DNA of 34,348 bases. Source: Chloroflexota bacterium. GTDB taxonomy: Bacteria > Chloroflexota > FW602-bin22 > JACPRP01. The DNA lies in assembly GCA_016210495.1 (NCBI GenBank), contig JACQUC010000178.1, positions 1 through 34,348 on the forward strand, given 5' to 3'. The notes under the pieces are model-generated. The model saw only the letters and a list, made by a program, of their open reading frames with translations, made no database searches and was not told the DNA's origin. Each line of letters starts with the position of its first letter. Within the stretch, counting starts at the first letter, position 1. A program made the position numbers and the translations under genes. Positions 15,049-22,957 of the stretch are shown one piece after another.

Positions 15049-17283
15049 CTAGCCACACTTTGAGTAGCCGCAGGAGCGGCAGAGGAAGCAGCCGTCTACG
15101 TACTCGATCAGGCTACTGCACTCGGGGCATTCGCCGGCCAGGTTTCTGATGGGCAGAGCGAGCTGCACGGGAGCGGGCTCGTGGTCGTGAGCTTCTGCGG
15201 CCTGGCGCGAGTGTCTTTCGAGCACTTTGCTGATGGCATCGGGACAGGACAAGATAATGTTGCCATCTCGCAGCGAAATAGAGGGGCAGCGGATGCCTTT
15301 CAGTTGCTTCACGATCGATTCGATCTCCACGCCTGCCCGAAGGGCGAGCGAAATGAGCCTGCTGGTCGCCTCTGACTGAGCGGCGGCGCAGCCCCCAGCT
15401 TTGCCCATCTGCGCGAATACCTCGCAGATGCCCTCGTCGTCGGTGTTGACCGTGATGTAAAGGTTCCCGCAGCCGGTGTTCACTTTCTCGGTCAGACCCG
15501 TGGTGACGGTGGGTCGCGATCTCGGCACGATCTTCGGCACGTCGAGCTTTTCAGGCTTTGCCACGCTCAAGACCTGATTCTGTCGACTCCCATCGCGGTA
15601 GATGGTCACGCCCTTGCAGCCTTCTCTGAAGGCAAGCCAATAGGTCTTGGTAACGTCGTCTTTGGTAGCCGAGGTTCTGAAATTAACCGTCTTCGATACC
15701 GCGTTGTCGGTGTATTTCTGGAATGCCGCCTGCATCCTGACGTGCCACTCGGGCGCAATATCGTGGGCGGTCACAAACAGCGCGCGCAGCTCACCCGGAA
15801 TCTCCGCGATATCCTGAATGGAGGTTCGGCTTGCCACCGCCTCCATCAACTCCTTGCTGTACCAGCCTTCTTTCTTGGCGTGCTCCTCGAAGATCGGATG
15901 CACCTCGACCAGCTTGTCGTCGTCCATAACGGTCTTGACATAACACACCGCAAACAGCGGCTCGATGCCGCTCGTGCATCCAGCGATGATGCTGAGCGTG
16001 CCCGTCGGCGCGATGGTCGTCACGGTGGCGTTTCGCATACGGGCGCCCTCGCGCCGGTCGTGGGCGCTGCCCAAGAAGTTAGGAAAGCTGCCGCGCTTCT
16101 CGGCGAGCTCCTCCGATGCCTGTCGCGCGTTATCTCTGATGAACCGCATGACGTCCTCGGCAACTCGCAGCGCTTCCGGCGAGTCGTAGCGCACGCCGAG
16201 CTGGATGAGCATGTCGGCAAAGCCCATCACGCCCAGACCTATTTTCCTGTTCCCCTTCGTCATTCTTTCGATATGTGGTAGGGGATACCTGTTGACGTCG
16301 ATCACGTTGTCCAGAAACTTGCTCGCCGTCCGTACCGTTCGCCCGAGTTTGGGATAATCGATAATCGTGATGCCATCCTTGGTGCAGACCATCCGCGCGA
16401 GGTTGATCGAGCCAAGGTTGCACGACTCGTAGGGAAGCAGAGGCTGCTCGCCGCACGGATTGGTGCTCTCGATACCGCCGACGTGCGGCGTCGGATTATC
16501 CCTGTTGATCCTGTCGATAAATATTATGCCCGGCTCCCCGTTTGTCCAAGCCATTTCCACGATAAGATCGAAGACCTTCCTGGCAGATACACGCTTCGTG
16601 ACCTCGCCCGTGTGTGGGTTGACCAGATCGAAATCGGTGCCGTATTCTACGGCGTGCATAAAGCCCTCGGTAAGGGCGACCGACATATTGAAGTTGTTGA
16701 AGGCGTTCGGGTCCTGCTTGCACGTGATGAACCTGACGACGTCGGGATGGCTCACGTGGAGAATAGCCATGTTGGCGCCACGTCGCGTACCCCCTTGCTT
16801 CACGGCGTCGGTCGCGGCATCGAACACCCTCATAAAAGAGACCGGGCCGCTGGCTATGCCACCTGTAGACTGCACGCGATCGTTCTCGGGTCGAATCCGG
16901 CTAAAAGCAAACCCCGTTCCTCCGCCGCTCTTATGGATGAGCGCCGTATTCTTGACGGCGTCGAAGATGGAGTCCATAGAGTCGTCGATGGGGAGCACGA
17001 AACAGGCAGAAAGCTGCTGCAATTCTCGGCCGGCGTTCATCAGCGTGGGCGAGTTGGGCAGGAAATCGAGACTTGCCATGGACTGATAGAACTCTTCCGC
17101 CTGCGCCTCGACATCGTCGTCGGCATCGTAGATCGCGTTCGCCGCGGCGACGTTGCGCGCCACGCGACGAAACATGTCATCGGGATTTTCCGCGGGGCGA
17201 CCATCCTGGTCTTTCTTCAAGTACCGTCGCTCGAGCACGGCGATGGCGTTCGGCGATAGCTTTGTCCTGATCAGTTCTGACAT
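15049..17283 (-). CDS. nrdJ: Adenosylcobalamin-dependent ribonucleoside-diphosphate reductase (class II)
   Basis: 744 residues. It makes deoxyribonucleotides for DNA synthesis using adenosylcobalamin as radical source and so works with or without oxygen. Evidence: LPNSPTLMNAGRELQQLSACFVLP near residue 75 (redox Cys), HKSGGGTGFAFSRIRP, the active-site NPCGEQPLLPYESCNLGSINL (catalytic Cys and Glu), TTIAPTGTLSIIAGCTSGIEP, and MGKAGGCAAAQSEATSRL. The C-terminus has four CxxC-type cysteines (ECPEC, FLCRSCGYSKC), the zinc-ribbon/thiol-shuttle tail of this group. The ATG has AGGAGGG upstream. It follows nrdR by 30 bases, and the pair shares a promoter with NrdR boxes. Confidence 0.96.
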   Translation of the reverse strand: MSELIRTKLSPNAIAVLERRYLKKDQDGRPAENPDDMFRRVARNVAAANAIYDADDDVEAQAEEFYQSMASLDFLPNSPTLMNAGRELQQLSACFVLPIDDSMDSIFDAVKNTALIHKSGGGTGFAFSRIRPENDRVQSTGGIASGPVSFMRVFDAATDAVKQGGTRRGANMAILHVSHPDVVRFITCKQDPNAFNNFNMSVALTEGFMHAVEYGTDFDLVNPHTGEVTKRVSARKVFDLIVEMAWTNGEPGIIFIDRINRDNPTPHVGGIESTNPCGEQPLLPYESCNLGSINLARMVCTKDGITIIDYPKLGRTVRTASKFLDNVIDVNRYPLPHIERMTKGNRKIGLGVMGFADMLIQLGVRYDSPEALRVAEDVMRFIRDNARQASEELAEKRGSFPNFLGSAHDRREGARMRNATVTTIAPTGTLSIIAGCTSGIEPLFAVCYVKTVMDDDKLVEVHPIFEEHAKKEGWYSKELMEAVASRTSIQDIAEIPGELRALFVTAHDIAPEWHVRMQAAFQKYTDNAVSKTVNFRTSATKDDVTKTYWLAFREGCKGVTIYRDGSRQNQVLSVAKPEKLDVPKIVPRSRPTVTTGLTEKVNTGCGNLYITVNTDDEGICEVFAQMGKAGGCAAAQSEATSRLISLALRAGVEIESIVKQLKGIRCPSISLRDGNIILSCPDAISKVLERHSRQAAEAHDHEPAPVQLALPIRNLAGECPECSSLIEYVDGCFLCRSCGYSKCG

Positions 17284-17313
17284 TACGACCCTCCTGCGAC
17301 GTAAGCCTATGCG

Positions 17314-17811
17314 TCAGTCCAGCTCAAGCAAAGTCAGTTGATGCTTGAGTTGGGCCGATTTTCGCTTCCACTCTCTGTAACCCTCTATCTCTTCTACCAG
17401 GCTCTCGACATCCGTGAACTGCCGGTATACCGAGGCGAACCTCACATAGGCCACCTCGTCCAGCTCACGAAGCCGGTCCATGACCATCTCCCCGACAGTC
17501 TGGCTGGATACCTCGGCCCGGCCCAGCTTGAACAGATCGGCCTCGATTCCGCTGACAAACTGCTCGATCATCTCGACTGACACGGGCCTCTTTGTGCAGG
17601 CCTTGCGAATACCATCGGCCACCTTACGGGCGTCGAACTCCTCACGGCGACCGTCCTTCTTGACAACCTGAATACTAGCAGACTCCGCTCGCTCTCGTGT
17701 GGTAAACCTCTGCCCACAACCCGGGCACTCGCGACGCCGCCGCACGCCCATGTCCGTCTCGCGTGAGTCGATGACTTTCGTGTTGTCGTAGGCGCAATAA
17801 GGACAATGCAA
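17314..17811 (-). CDS. nrdR: Transcriptional repressor NrdR
   Basis: 165 residues. It has an N-terminal zinc ribbon (HCPYCAYDNTKVIDSRE, RRRECPGCGQRFTTRERAE; four Cys) followed by an ATP-cone domain (VVKKDGRREEFDARKVADGIRKACTKRPV). NrdR senses ATP/dATP through the cone and represses ribonucleotide reductase genes by binding paired NrdR boxes. The start is TTG at 17811, giving the usual H-C-P-Y-C beginning right after the first residue, with GAGGAAG in front. It is directly upstream of nrdJ and downstream of ftsZ. Two box-like palindromes in its own promoter suggest autoregulation. Confidence 0.97.
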   Translation of the reverse strand: MHCPYCAYDNTKVIDSRETDMGVRRRRECPGCGQRFTTRERAESASIQVVKKDGRREEFDARKVADGIRKACTKRPVSVEMIEQFVSGIEADLFKLGRAEVSSQTVGEMVMDRLRELDEVAYVRFASVYRQFTDVESLVEEIEGYREWKRKSAQLKHQLTLLELD

Positions 17812-17931
17812 GCTCTTCCTCTCTTCCTATGGCTGATGTGTCCGATCGCTGGGGTTACCGGACGGGGGGCCGCCTCGAAACGAACTCCCGCTCTGCCCCT
17901 TGTGCGTCACTCAGAAGAAGCGATTTGGTGA

Positions 17932-17947
17932 CAACAAGATGTTGTGG
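17932..17947 (-). promoter_or_regulatory. NrdR-box-like palindrome, distal copy
   Basis: CCACAACATCTTGTTG on the minus strand. Compared with the NrdR consensus acaCwAtATaTwGTgt, 11 of 16 positions fit, including the CwA, AT and TwGT core. Its centre is 32 bp from the centre of the other box, about three helical turns. Confidence 0.6.
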
Positions 17948-17957
17948 CTATACCACT

Positions 17958-17986
17958 ACGATAGCACGAAATATTGTGCCTGTCAA
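17958..17986 (-). promoter_or_regulatory. Sigma-70 promoter of nrdR-nrdJ
   Basis: TTGACA (17986-17981), 17 bp, TATCGT (17963-17958). It begins only 28 bases after the ftsZ stop, and no terminator hairpin lies between. The spacer contains the proximal NrdR box. The predicted leader before the nrdR start is about 140 bases. Confidence 0.65.
17964..17979 (-). promoter_or_regulatory. NrdR-box-like palindrome, proximal copy between -35 and -10
   Basis: GCACAATATTTCGTGC matches 12 of 16 positions of the NrdR-box consensus and fills the spacer of the nrdR promoter. Bound NrdR would block RNA polymerase directly. Confidence 0.7.
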
Positions 17987-18014
17987 GGGGTTGAAAGTGC
18001 AGATTTAGAAGGAT

Positions 18015-19073
18015 CTATCGCCGGCGCAAGAAGGCCGGCATATCCAGGTCGTCTCCCTGGAAAGTCTGGAGCGGAACCTCCCGCAATCTCGGCGATGCCT
18101 GGATAGGTTTCACCACCGCAGACCTCCCGTCGAAGCCTGTCGCGATGACGGTGATCTTGACCTCGTTCTGCAACTTCGCATCGATCACCGCGCCAAAGAT
18201 GATGTTGGCATCGGGGTCGGCAGCCTTCGAGATGATCTCGGCTGCCTCCGTGACCTCGAAGAGTGTAAGGTCGGTGCCGCCGGTGATGTTGAACAACACG
18301 CCCTTGGCGCCCTCGATAGATACCTCGAGAAGCGGACTCGCAATGGCCGCCTTGGCAGCGTCCACCGCCCGGTTCTCGCCTTCGCCGCGTCCGATGGCCA
18401 TCAGCGCAGATCCGGCCTGGGCCATGATTGTTTTGACGTCGGCGAAATCCAGGTTGATCACGCCCGGCACGGTAATGAGCTCTGAGATACCCTGTATGCC
18501 CTGGCGCAGCACGTCGTCCACGACCCGGAAGGACGCCTCCATGGAAGTCTTCTTTTCCACCACCTGCAACAACCGGTCGTTGGGAATGGTGATCAGCGTA
18601 TCGACTTTGTCTTTCAGTTGCACCAGTCCCTCTTCCGCCACGGCGCGGCGCTTGGCCCCCTCAAAGGTGAATGGCTTCGTGACCACGGCGACGGTCAGGG
18701 CCCCTTGCTCCTGGGCGATCTGCGCGATGATGGGGGCGGCGCCCGTTCCCGTGCCACCTCCCATGCCGGCCGTGATGAAAACCATGTCGCTGTTTTTCAG
18801 TATCTCGTAGAGCTCTTCGGCGCTCTCCTCGGCGGCCTTGTTGCCGATGGTGGGATTGCCGCCGGCGCCAAGGCCCTTGGTCAGCTTGTCGCCGACATGG
18901 ATCTTGCGATGAGCCTCCGCTCGGGCAAGGGCCTGAGCGTCCGTATTGACGCAGATGAACTCCAGGCCCTTCACTTCCGCTTGGGCCATGCGCGTTACGG
19001 CGTTGCTACCCCCACCGCCAATACCAACTACCTTTATGTTCGCGAAATACTGCGGTTCCAACTCGGCAATCAC
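18015..19073 (-). CDS. ftsZ: Cell division protein FtsZ
   Basis: 352 residues. This tubulin-like GTPase forms the Z ring. Visible: the N-terminal [14 protein letters not shown] nucleotide loop, [11 protein letters not shown], the tubulin signature [10 protein letters not shown], the T7 catalytic loop region ([14 protein letters not shown]) and [13 protein letters not shown]. The C-terminal tail [12 protein letters not shown] is the conserved peptide that binds FtsA and other partners; the linker before it is short. A GTG at 19073 is preceded by AAGGAGG at ideal distance, so it is preferred over the in-frame ATG 11 codons earlier, whose added residues are not family-like. It follows ftsA by 48 bases. 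The nrdR promoter begins just after its stop. Confidence 0.98.
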   Translation of the reverse strand: MIAELEPQYFANIKVVGIGGGGSNAVTRMAQAEVKGLEFICVNTDAQALARAEAHRKIHVGDKLTKGLGAGGNPTIGNKAAEESAEELYEILKNSDMVFITAGMGGGTGTGAAPIIAQIAQEQGALTVAVVTKPFTFEGAKRRAVAEEGLVQLKDKVDTLITIPNDRLLQVVEKKTSMEASFRVVDDVLRQGIQGISELITVPGVINLDFADVKTIMAQAGSALMAIGRGEGENRAVDAAKAAIASPLLEVSIEGAKGVLFNITGGTDLTLFEVTEAAEIISKAADPDANIIFGAVIDAKLQNEVKITVIATGFDGRSAVVKPIQASPRLREVPLQTFQGDDLDMPAFLRRR

Positions 19074-19121
19074 GGCTATCCTCCTTGTCAATCGCTGCGG
19101 TTCCACCAGCCCATCAGTCGC

Positions 19122-20393
19122 TTAGGGCAAGAACGCCTTGAGCCAGTTTCTAAGTCGTCCGTAAACGTCGACCATTTCCTCGTTTCGATTGCTTGGCTTC
19201 TTGCTAGCCACCTTGTTGTTGTAGGAACGATTCCCCATGGGCCGGTCGCCAAAGCGCTCTCCCCACAGCAGCAAGCCAATGCTCGTGGCGTAGGCCGGGC
19301 CACTCACACTGTCGACCAGTCCCTGGATTCCGTAGGGATAGCCGATTCGCGCCGGCATCTGGAGTACCTCACCGGCGAAATCGGCGATGCCGGCCAACTG
19401 GGCGGTCCCGCCTGCCAGCACGATGCCGGCCGGCAACAAGGCGTCGTACCCAGACTTCTTGATCTCTGCCTGGATCAGGCCAAAGGTCTCTTGTATTCGT
19501 GCCTCGATGATCTGGCAAAGATGTAGCCGAGGTATCTTCTCTCTCTGATTACGCCCAAAGGTCGTGATCTCGATAATCTCCGACTCGTCCACCATGTCGG
19601 TCAGCGCGTGGCCCCGCTTCACCTTGATTTCCTCGGCTATTGCGAAGGGTGTGCGCAGTCCAACCGCGATGTCGTTTGTGATATGGTTGCCCCCTACCGG
19701 CAAGGTAGTGGTGTGCCAGACGCTTCCCTCGACGAAGACGGCGAGGCCCGTCGTTCCTCCGCCGATATCGACCAGGGCCACCCCCATTTCCTTCTCCTCG
19801 TCCGTCAGCACCCCTTCGCTGGATGCTAGCGGCTCCAGAACCACGTCGTCGACCTCGACCCCTAGCTTGTGTACGCATTTGACCAGGTTTTGAATGCCCG
19901 TTACGGCTCCCGTGACGATGTGCGCCTCGACGTCGAGGCGATAGCCGAGCATTCCAACGGGGTTTCTGATGCCTTCTTGGCCATCGACGAGGAATTGGCG
20001 GGGAATGGCATGGATAATCTCTCGATTGCTGGGGACGTTGATGACGCGGGCGGCTTCTATGGCACGGTCCACATCGTCGTCGGTTATGGACCGATCGCTG
20101 TGCGAAATGGCGATCACGCCGCGGTTGTTCAAGGAGCCAATATGACCGCCCCCAACCCCGACATAGCCGCTCACGACCTTGTAGCCTGATACCCGCTCGG
20201 CTTTTTCAACCGCGGTCCCGATCGACTCCACGGCCTCTTCGATGTTGACAACCACACCTTTGCGCAATCCGCGGGAGGGGCATACCCCCACCCCGATGAT
20301 GTGGATGTTGTCCTCTTTGCCGACTTCGCCAATCAGGCAGCAGACCTTTGTCGTGCCGGCGTCTATGGCTACGATTGTCCTGCCTCTGGCCAC
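19122..20393 (-). CDS. ftsA: Cell division protein FtsA
   Basis: 423 residues. This actin-like ATPase tethers FtsZ to the membrane. Seen: phosphate-1 loop VAIDAGTTKVCCLIGE, the 1C domain region (AIEAARVINVPSNREIIHAIPRQFLVDG), phosphate-2 VALVDIGGGTTGLAVF, and the adenosine-binding GIVLAGGTAQLAG. The C-terminus ends in a basic amphipathic segment (YGRLRNWLKAFLP), the membrane-targeting helix. The GTG start has GGAGGG upstream. A promoter with a perfect -10 box lies in the 149-bp gap before it, so ftsA-ftsZ can be expressed separately from the upstream cell-wall genes. Confidence 0.97.
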   Translation of the reverse strand: MARGRTIVAIDAGTTKVCCLIGEVGKEDNIHIIGVGVCPSRGLRKGVVVNIEEAVESIGTAVEKAERVSGYKVVSGYVGVGGGHIGSLNNRGVIAISHSDRSITDDDVDRAIEAARVINVPSNREIIHAIPRQFLVDGQEGIRNPVGMLGYRLDVEAHIVTGAVTGIQNLVKCVHKLGVEVDDVVLEPLASSEGVLTDEEKEMGVALVDIGGGTTGLAVFVEGSVWHTTTLPVGGNHITNDIAVGLRTPFAIAEEIKVKRGHALTDMVDESEIIEITTFGRNQREKIPRLHLCQIIEARIQETFGLIQAEIKKSGYDALLPAGIVLAGGTAQLAGIADFAGEVLQMPARIGYPYGIQGLVDSVSGPAYATSIGLLLWGERFGDRPMGNRSYNNKVASKKPSNRNEEMVDVYGRLRNWLKAFLP

Positions 20394-20471
20394 CTAAGCC
20401 CTCCGCCTCTCCAAAAGCGGCCCCCATCCTCCCCCACTGCCAGCCAGGCTTAGGGGTGGTTTCTCGCGCAC

Positions 20472-20500
20472 ATTATACCCTGTTCCTCAGCGGCTAGCAA
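20472..20500 (-). promoter_or_regulatory. Predicted sigma-70 promoter of ftsA-ftsZ
   Basis: TTGCTA (20500-20495), 17 bp, perfect TATAAT (20477-20472) on the minus strand. The start point would be near 20465, about 70 bases before the ftsA GTG. The position in the largest gap of the lower cluster supports it. Confidence 0.65.
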
Positions 20501-20542
20501 GCCCCCTACCGCGTGTGAATGCGCTGCAATATCGACGGCGCA

Positions 20543-20884
20543 CTAGCGACGTCGCGCCTGCAAGAGTAGTTGTCGGCGTATGATCGCCAAGTTATTGAAC
20601 AGGCGCACCCCAAAGGCCACGATGGCCGCGAAGAACAGCTCCACGCCCAGCCTGTCGCCTAAGAAGGTCAGCAGCGCCGCAAGAAGGGTGTTGCCTATGA
20701 GTCCCGACACAAACACTTCGTTATTGTACTGCCCTTCCAGCTCCGCGCGCGCCGCTCCCAAGATCGAGTCCAGCGCAGCCAGTATCGCCATCGCCGTATA
20801 ACGAGCGTACTCCGGAGGAATACCAAGAGAGAAAAACACGCCGATGACAATGCCCATCAATAGCCCCAGCGCTGGTAACCACAT
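20543..20884 (-). CDS. sbp: Small basic protein Sbp (DUF1290 family)
   Basis: 113 residues with three predicted membrane segments (about residues 3-20, 58-75 and 80-97). The DUF1290 core is YARYTAMAILAALDSILGAARAELEGQYNNEVFVSGLIGNT. These small membrane proteins sit between ftsQ and ftsA/ftsZ in Gram-positive bacteria and Chloroflexota. Their role is not established; a link to division or envelope assembly is inferred from position alone. The ATG is 15 bases after the ftsQ stop, with only GGAA as a ribosome-binding site. Confidence 0.9.
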   Translation of the reverse strand: MWLPALGLLMGIVIGVFFSLGIPPEYARYTAMAILAALDSILGAARAELEGQYNNEVFVSGLIGNTLLAALLTFLGDRLGVELFFAAIVAFGVRLFNNLAIIRRQLLLQARRR

Positions 20885-20899
20885 AGCAATTATTCCATT

Positions 20900-21709
20900 C
20901 TAGCGGAAATAGGGGCGGTCTTTTGGACGCAGATCCAGGTATTTGACCTTGAGGTTCTGCCGCCTGATCGTCTGCGCAACTGATTTCAGCGTGGCCAGCT
21001 TATACTCCCGGTCGCTGCTCCACCCAAAAGCAATCCGCCCCGCAAAGTCCGTTGGAATCACCACGCCTTCGGCGTGGGAGTATTCAAAATAGGCCGGTGT
21101 CAGGGTAAGCTCCCTGGGCAGAACTGCCATCAGCCACTTAGCCGTCTGCAGGGCATCCTCGTCGACCTGTCCTCCTAGCTCGACTGCCTCCCCGTCCACG
21201 TCGACCAGAGCCACCGCCTGATTTACCACAGGCGTCGTGCCCAATACTATACCCTCATCGGACACAAGATACAAGGTGTCGCGAACCTTCCAAATGTATG
21301 CAGGCACACGCTCGACAATCTCGATCAAGAGGCGACCGGGGAGTTCTACGTCGACTCTGGCCGCCTTCAGTGCCTTAAGCCCAGACAGAGATTGCTCTAC
21401 CTGCTTGCGATTGACCGAGAGTGTTGGCTTTCCCAGCGCGTTGGCCTGTCGCGCCACTTCCTCCTTCGGTATCAGTTGGTTGCCTTTTACCTCGATGCTG
21501 TTGATCGTGAAATCCGGGGTGTTAAACAGGTAGCTTGTCAGCCATAAGACGCCGGCCAGTAGCATCACAAGCATCAGCCGACTACGAAACCACTCGATCA
21601 GGCGTTTTGTCCAGTTTCGTGTCAGAAACGACGCATCGCCTGGCAAGCCGAGTTTCTTCTTTGGCCGCCTGTTCAGCGTTTTGCGTGATCTGATTACCTG
21701 GCTCGTCAA
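20900..21709 (-). CDS. ftsQ: Cell division protein FtsQ/DivIB
   Basis: 269 residues. A basic cytoplasmic N-terminus (RKTLNRRPKKKLG) is followed by one membrane helix (about residues 44-64), a POTRA domain (FTINSIEVKGNQLIPKEEVARQA) and the FtsQ beta domain (PGRLLIEIVERVPAYIWKV, LYLVSDEGIVLG). FtsQ links FtsB/FtsL to the ring in the division complex. The start is TTG at 21709 with TGAGGTG eight bases upstream. It is separated from ddl by a 128-bp gap that holds one palindromic repeat. Confidence 0.92.
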   Translation of the reverse strand: MTSQVIRSRKTLNRRPKKKLGLPGDASFLTRNWTKRLIEWFRSRLMLVMLLAGVLWLTSYLFNTPDFTINSIEVKGNQLIPKEEVARQANALGKPTLSVNRKQVEQSLSGLKALKAARVDVELPGRLLIEIVERVPAYIWKVRDTLYLVSDEGIVLGTTPVVNQAVALVDVDGEAVELGGQVDEDALQTAKWLMAVLPRELTLTPAYFEYSHAEGVVIPTDFAGRIAFGWSSDREYKLATLKSVAQTIRRQNLKVKYLDLRPKDRPYFR

Positions 21710-21794
21710 GCAGCTTTCACCTCAATCATGCATAACCGCGAACGAATTATCTCAGGAGTTGGATTTGGCCCAAAGCGGGCCACCTCGTCCCCCA

Positions 21795-21813
21795 GGGCGA
21801 GGAGACCTCGCCC
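21795..21813. repeat. Palindrome of the GTAGGGGCG family between ddl and ftsQ
   Basis: GGGCGAGG, loop AGA, CCTCGCCC, followed by CTA. It has the same arms as the 6771 copy, in the only sizeable gap between ddl and ftsQ. Confidence 0.7.
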
Positions 21814-21837
21814 CTATGATTTGGATAGAGATAGACG

Positions 21838-22953
21838 CTAGGTCCCCGGCTCGTACGAGCTTCGCAGTTGGGCCTTCTCCGCGTGCCGCTCCAAAGCCAG
21901 CTCGATGAGACGATCGATAAGCTCTGAGTACGTGATCCCACTTGCCTCCCAGAGCTTGGGGTACATCGATATCTTCGTGAATCCTGGAATAGTATTGATT
22001 TCGTTGACGATGACCTGCTTACCATCCCTGCTCACGAAGAAATCGACCCTGGCCATACCAGCGCAGTCAACCGCCTTGAAGGCTTCCACGGCCAAATGTC
22101 TCACACTTGCCGTGGTCTCCTTTGCCAAATCGGCCGGTATGATCAGCTTCGATCCCTCGTCCATGTACTTCGCGCGGTAATCATAGAACTCGTTGCACGG
22201 CACGATCTCGCCTGGAACGGACGCAATCGGATCGTCGTTGCCGAGCACGCTGCACTCGATCTCGCGGCAATCAATAGCGGCTTTCTCCACGACGATCTTC
22301 CGGTCGAATTCCCCTGCAATCCGCATCGCCGCGGCGAGTTGGTCTCGCCCATGAACCTTCGAAATCCCGACGCTCGAGCCAAGGCAGGCGGGCTTCACAA
22401 AGCACGGATATCCTATGCTTTGCTCGAGGAGGCCGGTTATCGCGGTGGCATCTCTTGCCCACTCCTTCTTGAGGACGGCGATGTGGTCCACCACTGGAAT
22501 CCCCCGTTGGACGAATACCATCTTCATCACGCTCTTGTCCATACCCACTGCCGAAGCGAGGACCCCGGCGCCCACGTATGGAATGTCCGCCAACTCTAGC
22601 AGCCCTTGTACCGTCCCATCCTCACCGTATGGTCCGTGTAGAATCGGTATCGCTACGTCTAGCCGGTGGTTGCCCGAAGACTGACTGTCGGAACCCAGAG
22701 ACACCAGCGCCCGTCGGATTGGGTCGATGGTTATCGCCGAAGTCGACTTCTCCGGAACGCGTGTCTCACCTTTCAAGACCCGCATGGGATCGCCCGAAAC
22801 AAGCCACGTGCCCTCCTTGGTGATGCCGATGGGCACGACTTCGTATCTATGTTTATCGATAGCGTTCATCACCGAGGCAGCAGATATCAGCGATATCTCG
22901 TGCTCGCCCGATCTGCCCCCGAAGATGACCGCTACGCGCAGCTTGCGTGACAC
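21838..22953 (-). CDS. ddl: D-alanine--D-alanine ligase
   Basis: 371 residues. It makes the D-Ala-D-Ala dipeptide that MurF adds to the peptidoglycan precursor. Family features: VAVIFGGRSGEHEISLISA at the N-terminus, HGPYGEDGTVQGLLELADIPYVG, ATP-grasp segments PCFVKPACLGSSVGISKV and REIECSVLGND, and the metal/catalytic end FFVSRDGKQVIVNEINTIPGFTKISMYPKLWEASG. The Y of the ...YxxK... loop region (YDYRAKYMDEGSK) suggests D-Ala-D-Ala rather than D-Ala-D-Lac specificity, by family knowledge. The GTG start has AGGAGGAGG upstream and is 4 bases after the murC stop. Confidence 0.96.
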   Translation of the reverse strand: MSRKLRVAVIFGGRSGEHEISLISAASVMNAIDKHRYEVVPIGITKEGTWLVSGDPMRVLKGETRVPEKSTSAITIDPIRRALVSLGSDSQSSGNHRLDVAIPILHGPYGEDGTVQGLLELADIPYVGAGVLASAVGMDKSVMKMVFVQRGIPVVDHIAVLKKEWARDATAITGLLEQSIGYPCFVKPACLGSSVGISKVHGRDQLAAAMRIAGEFDRKIVVEKAAIDCREIECSVLGNDDPIASVPGEIVPCNEFYDYRAKYMDEGSKLIIPADLAKETTASVRHLAVEAFKAVDCAGMARVDFFVSRDGKQVIVNEINTIPGFTKISMYPKLWEASGITYSELIDRLIELALERHAEKAQLRSSYEPGT

Positions 22954-22957
22954 CAGT

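Noticed and set aside
17812..17957. Cobalamin riboswitch in the leader of nrdR-nrdJ
   Set aside because: The leader lacks the GCCACTG-type B12 box and the expected arms; NrdR boxes explain the regulation better.
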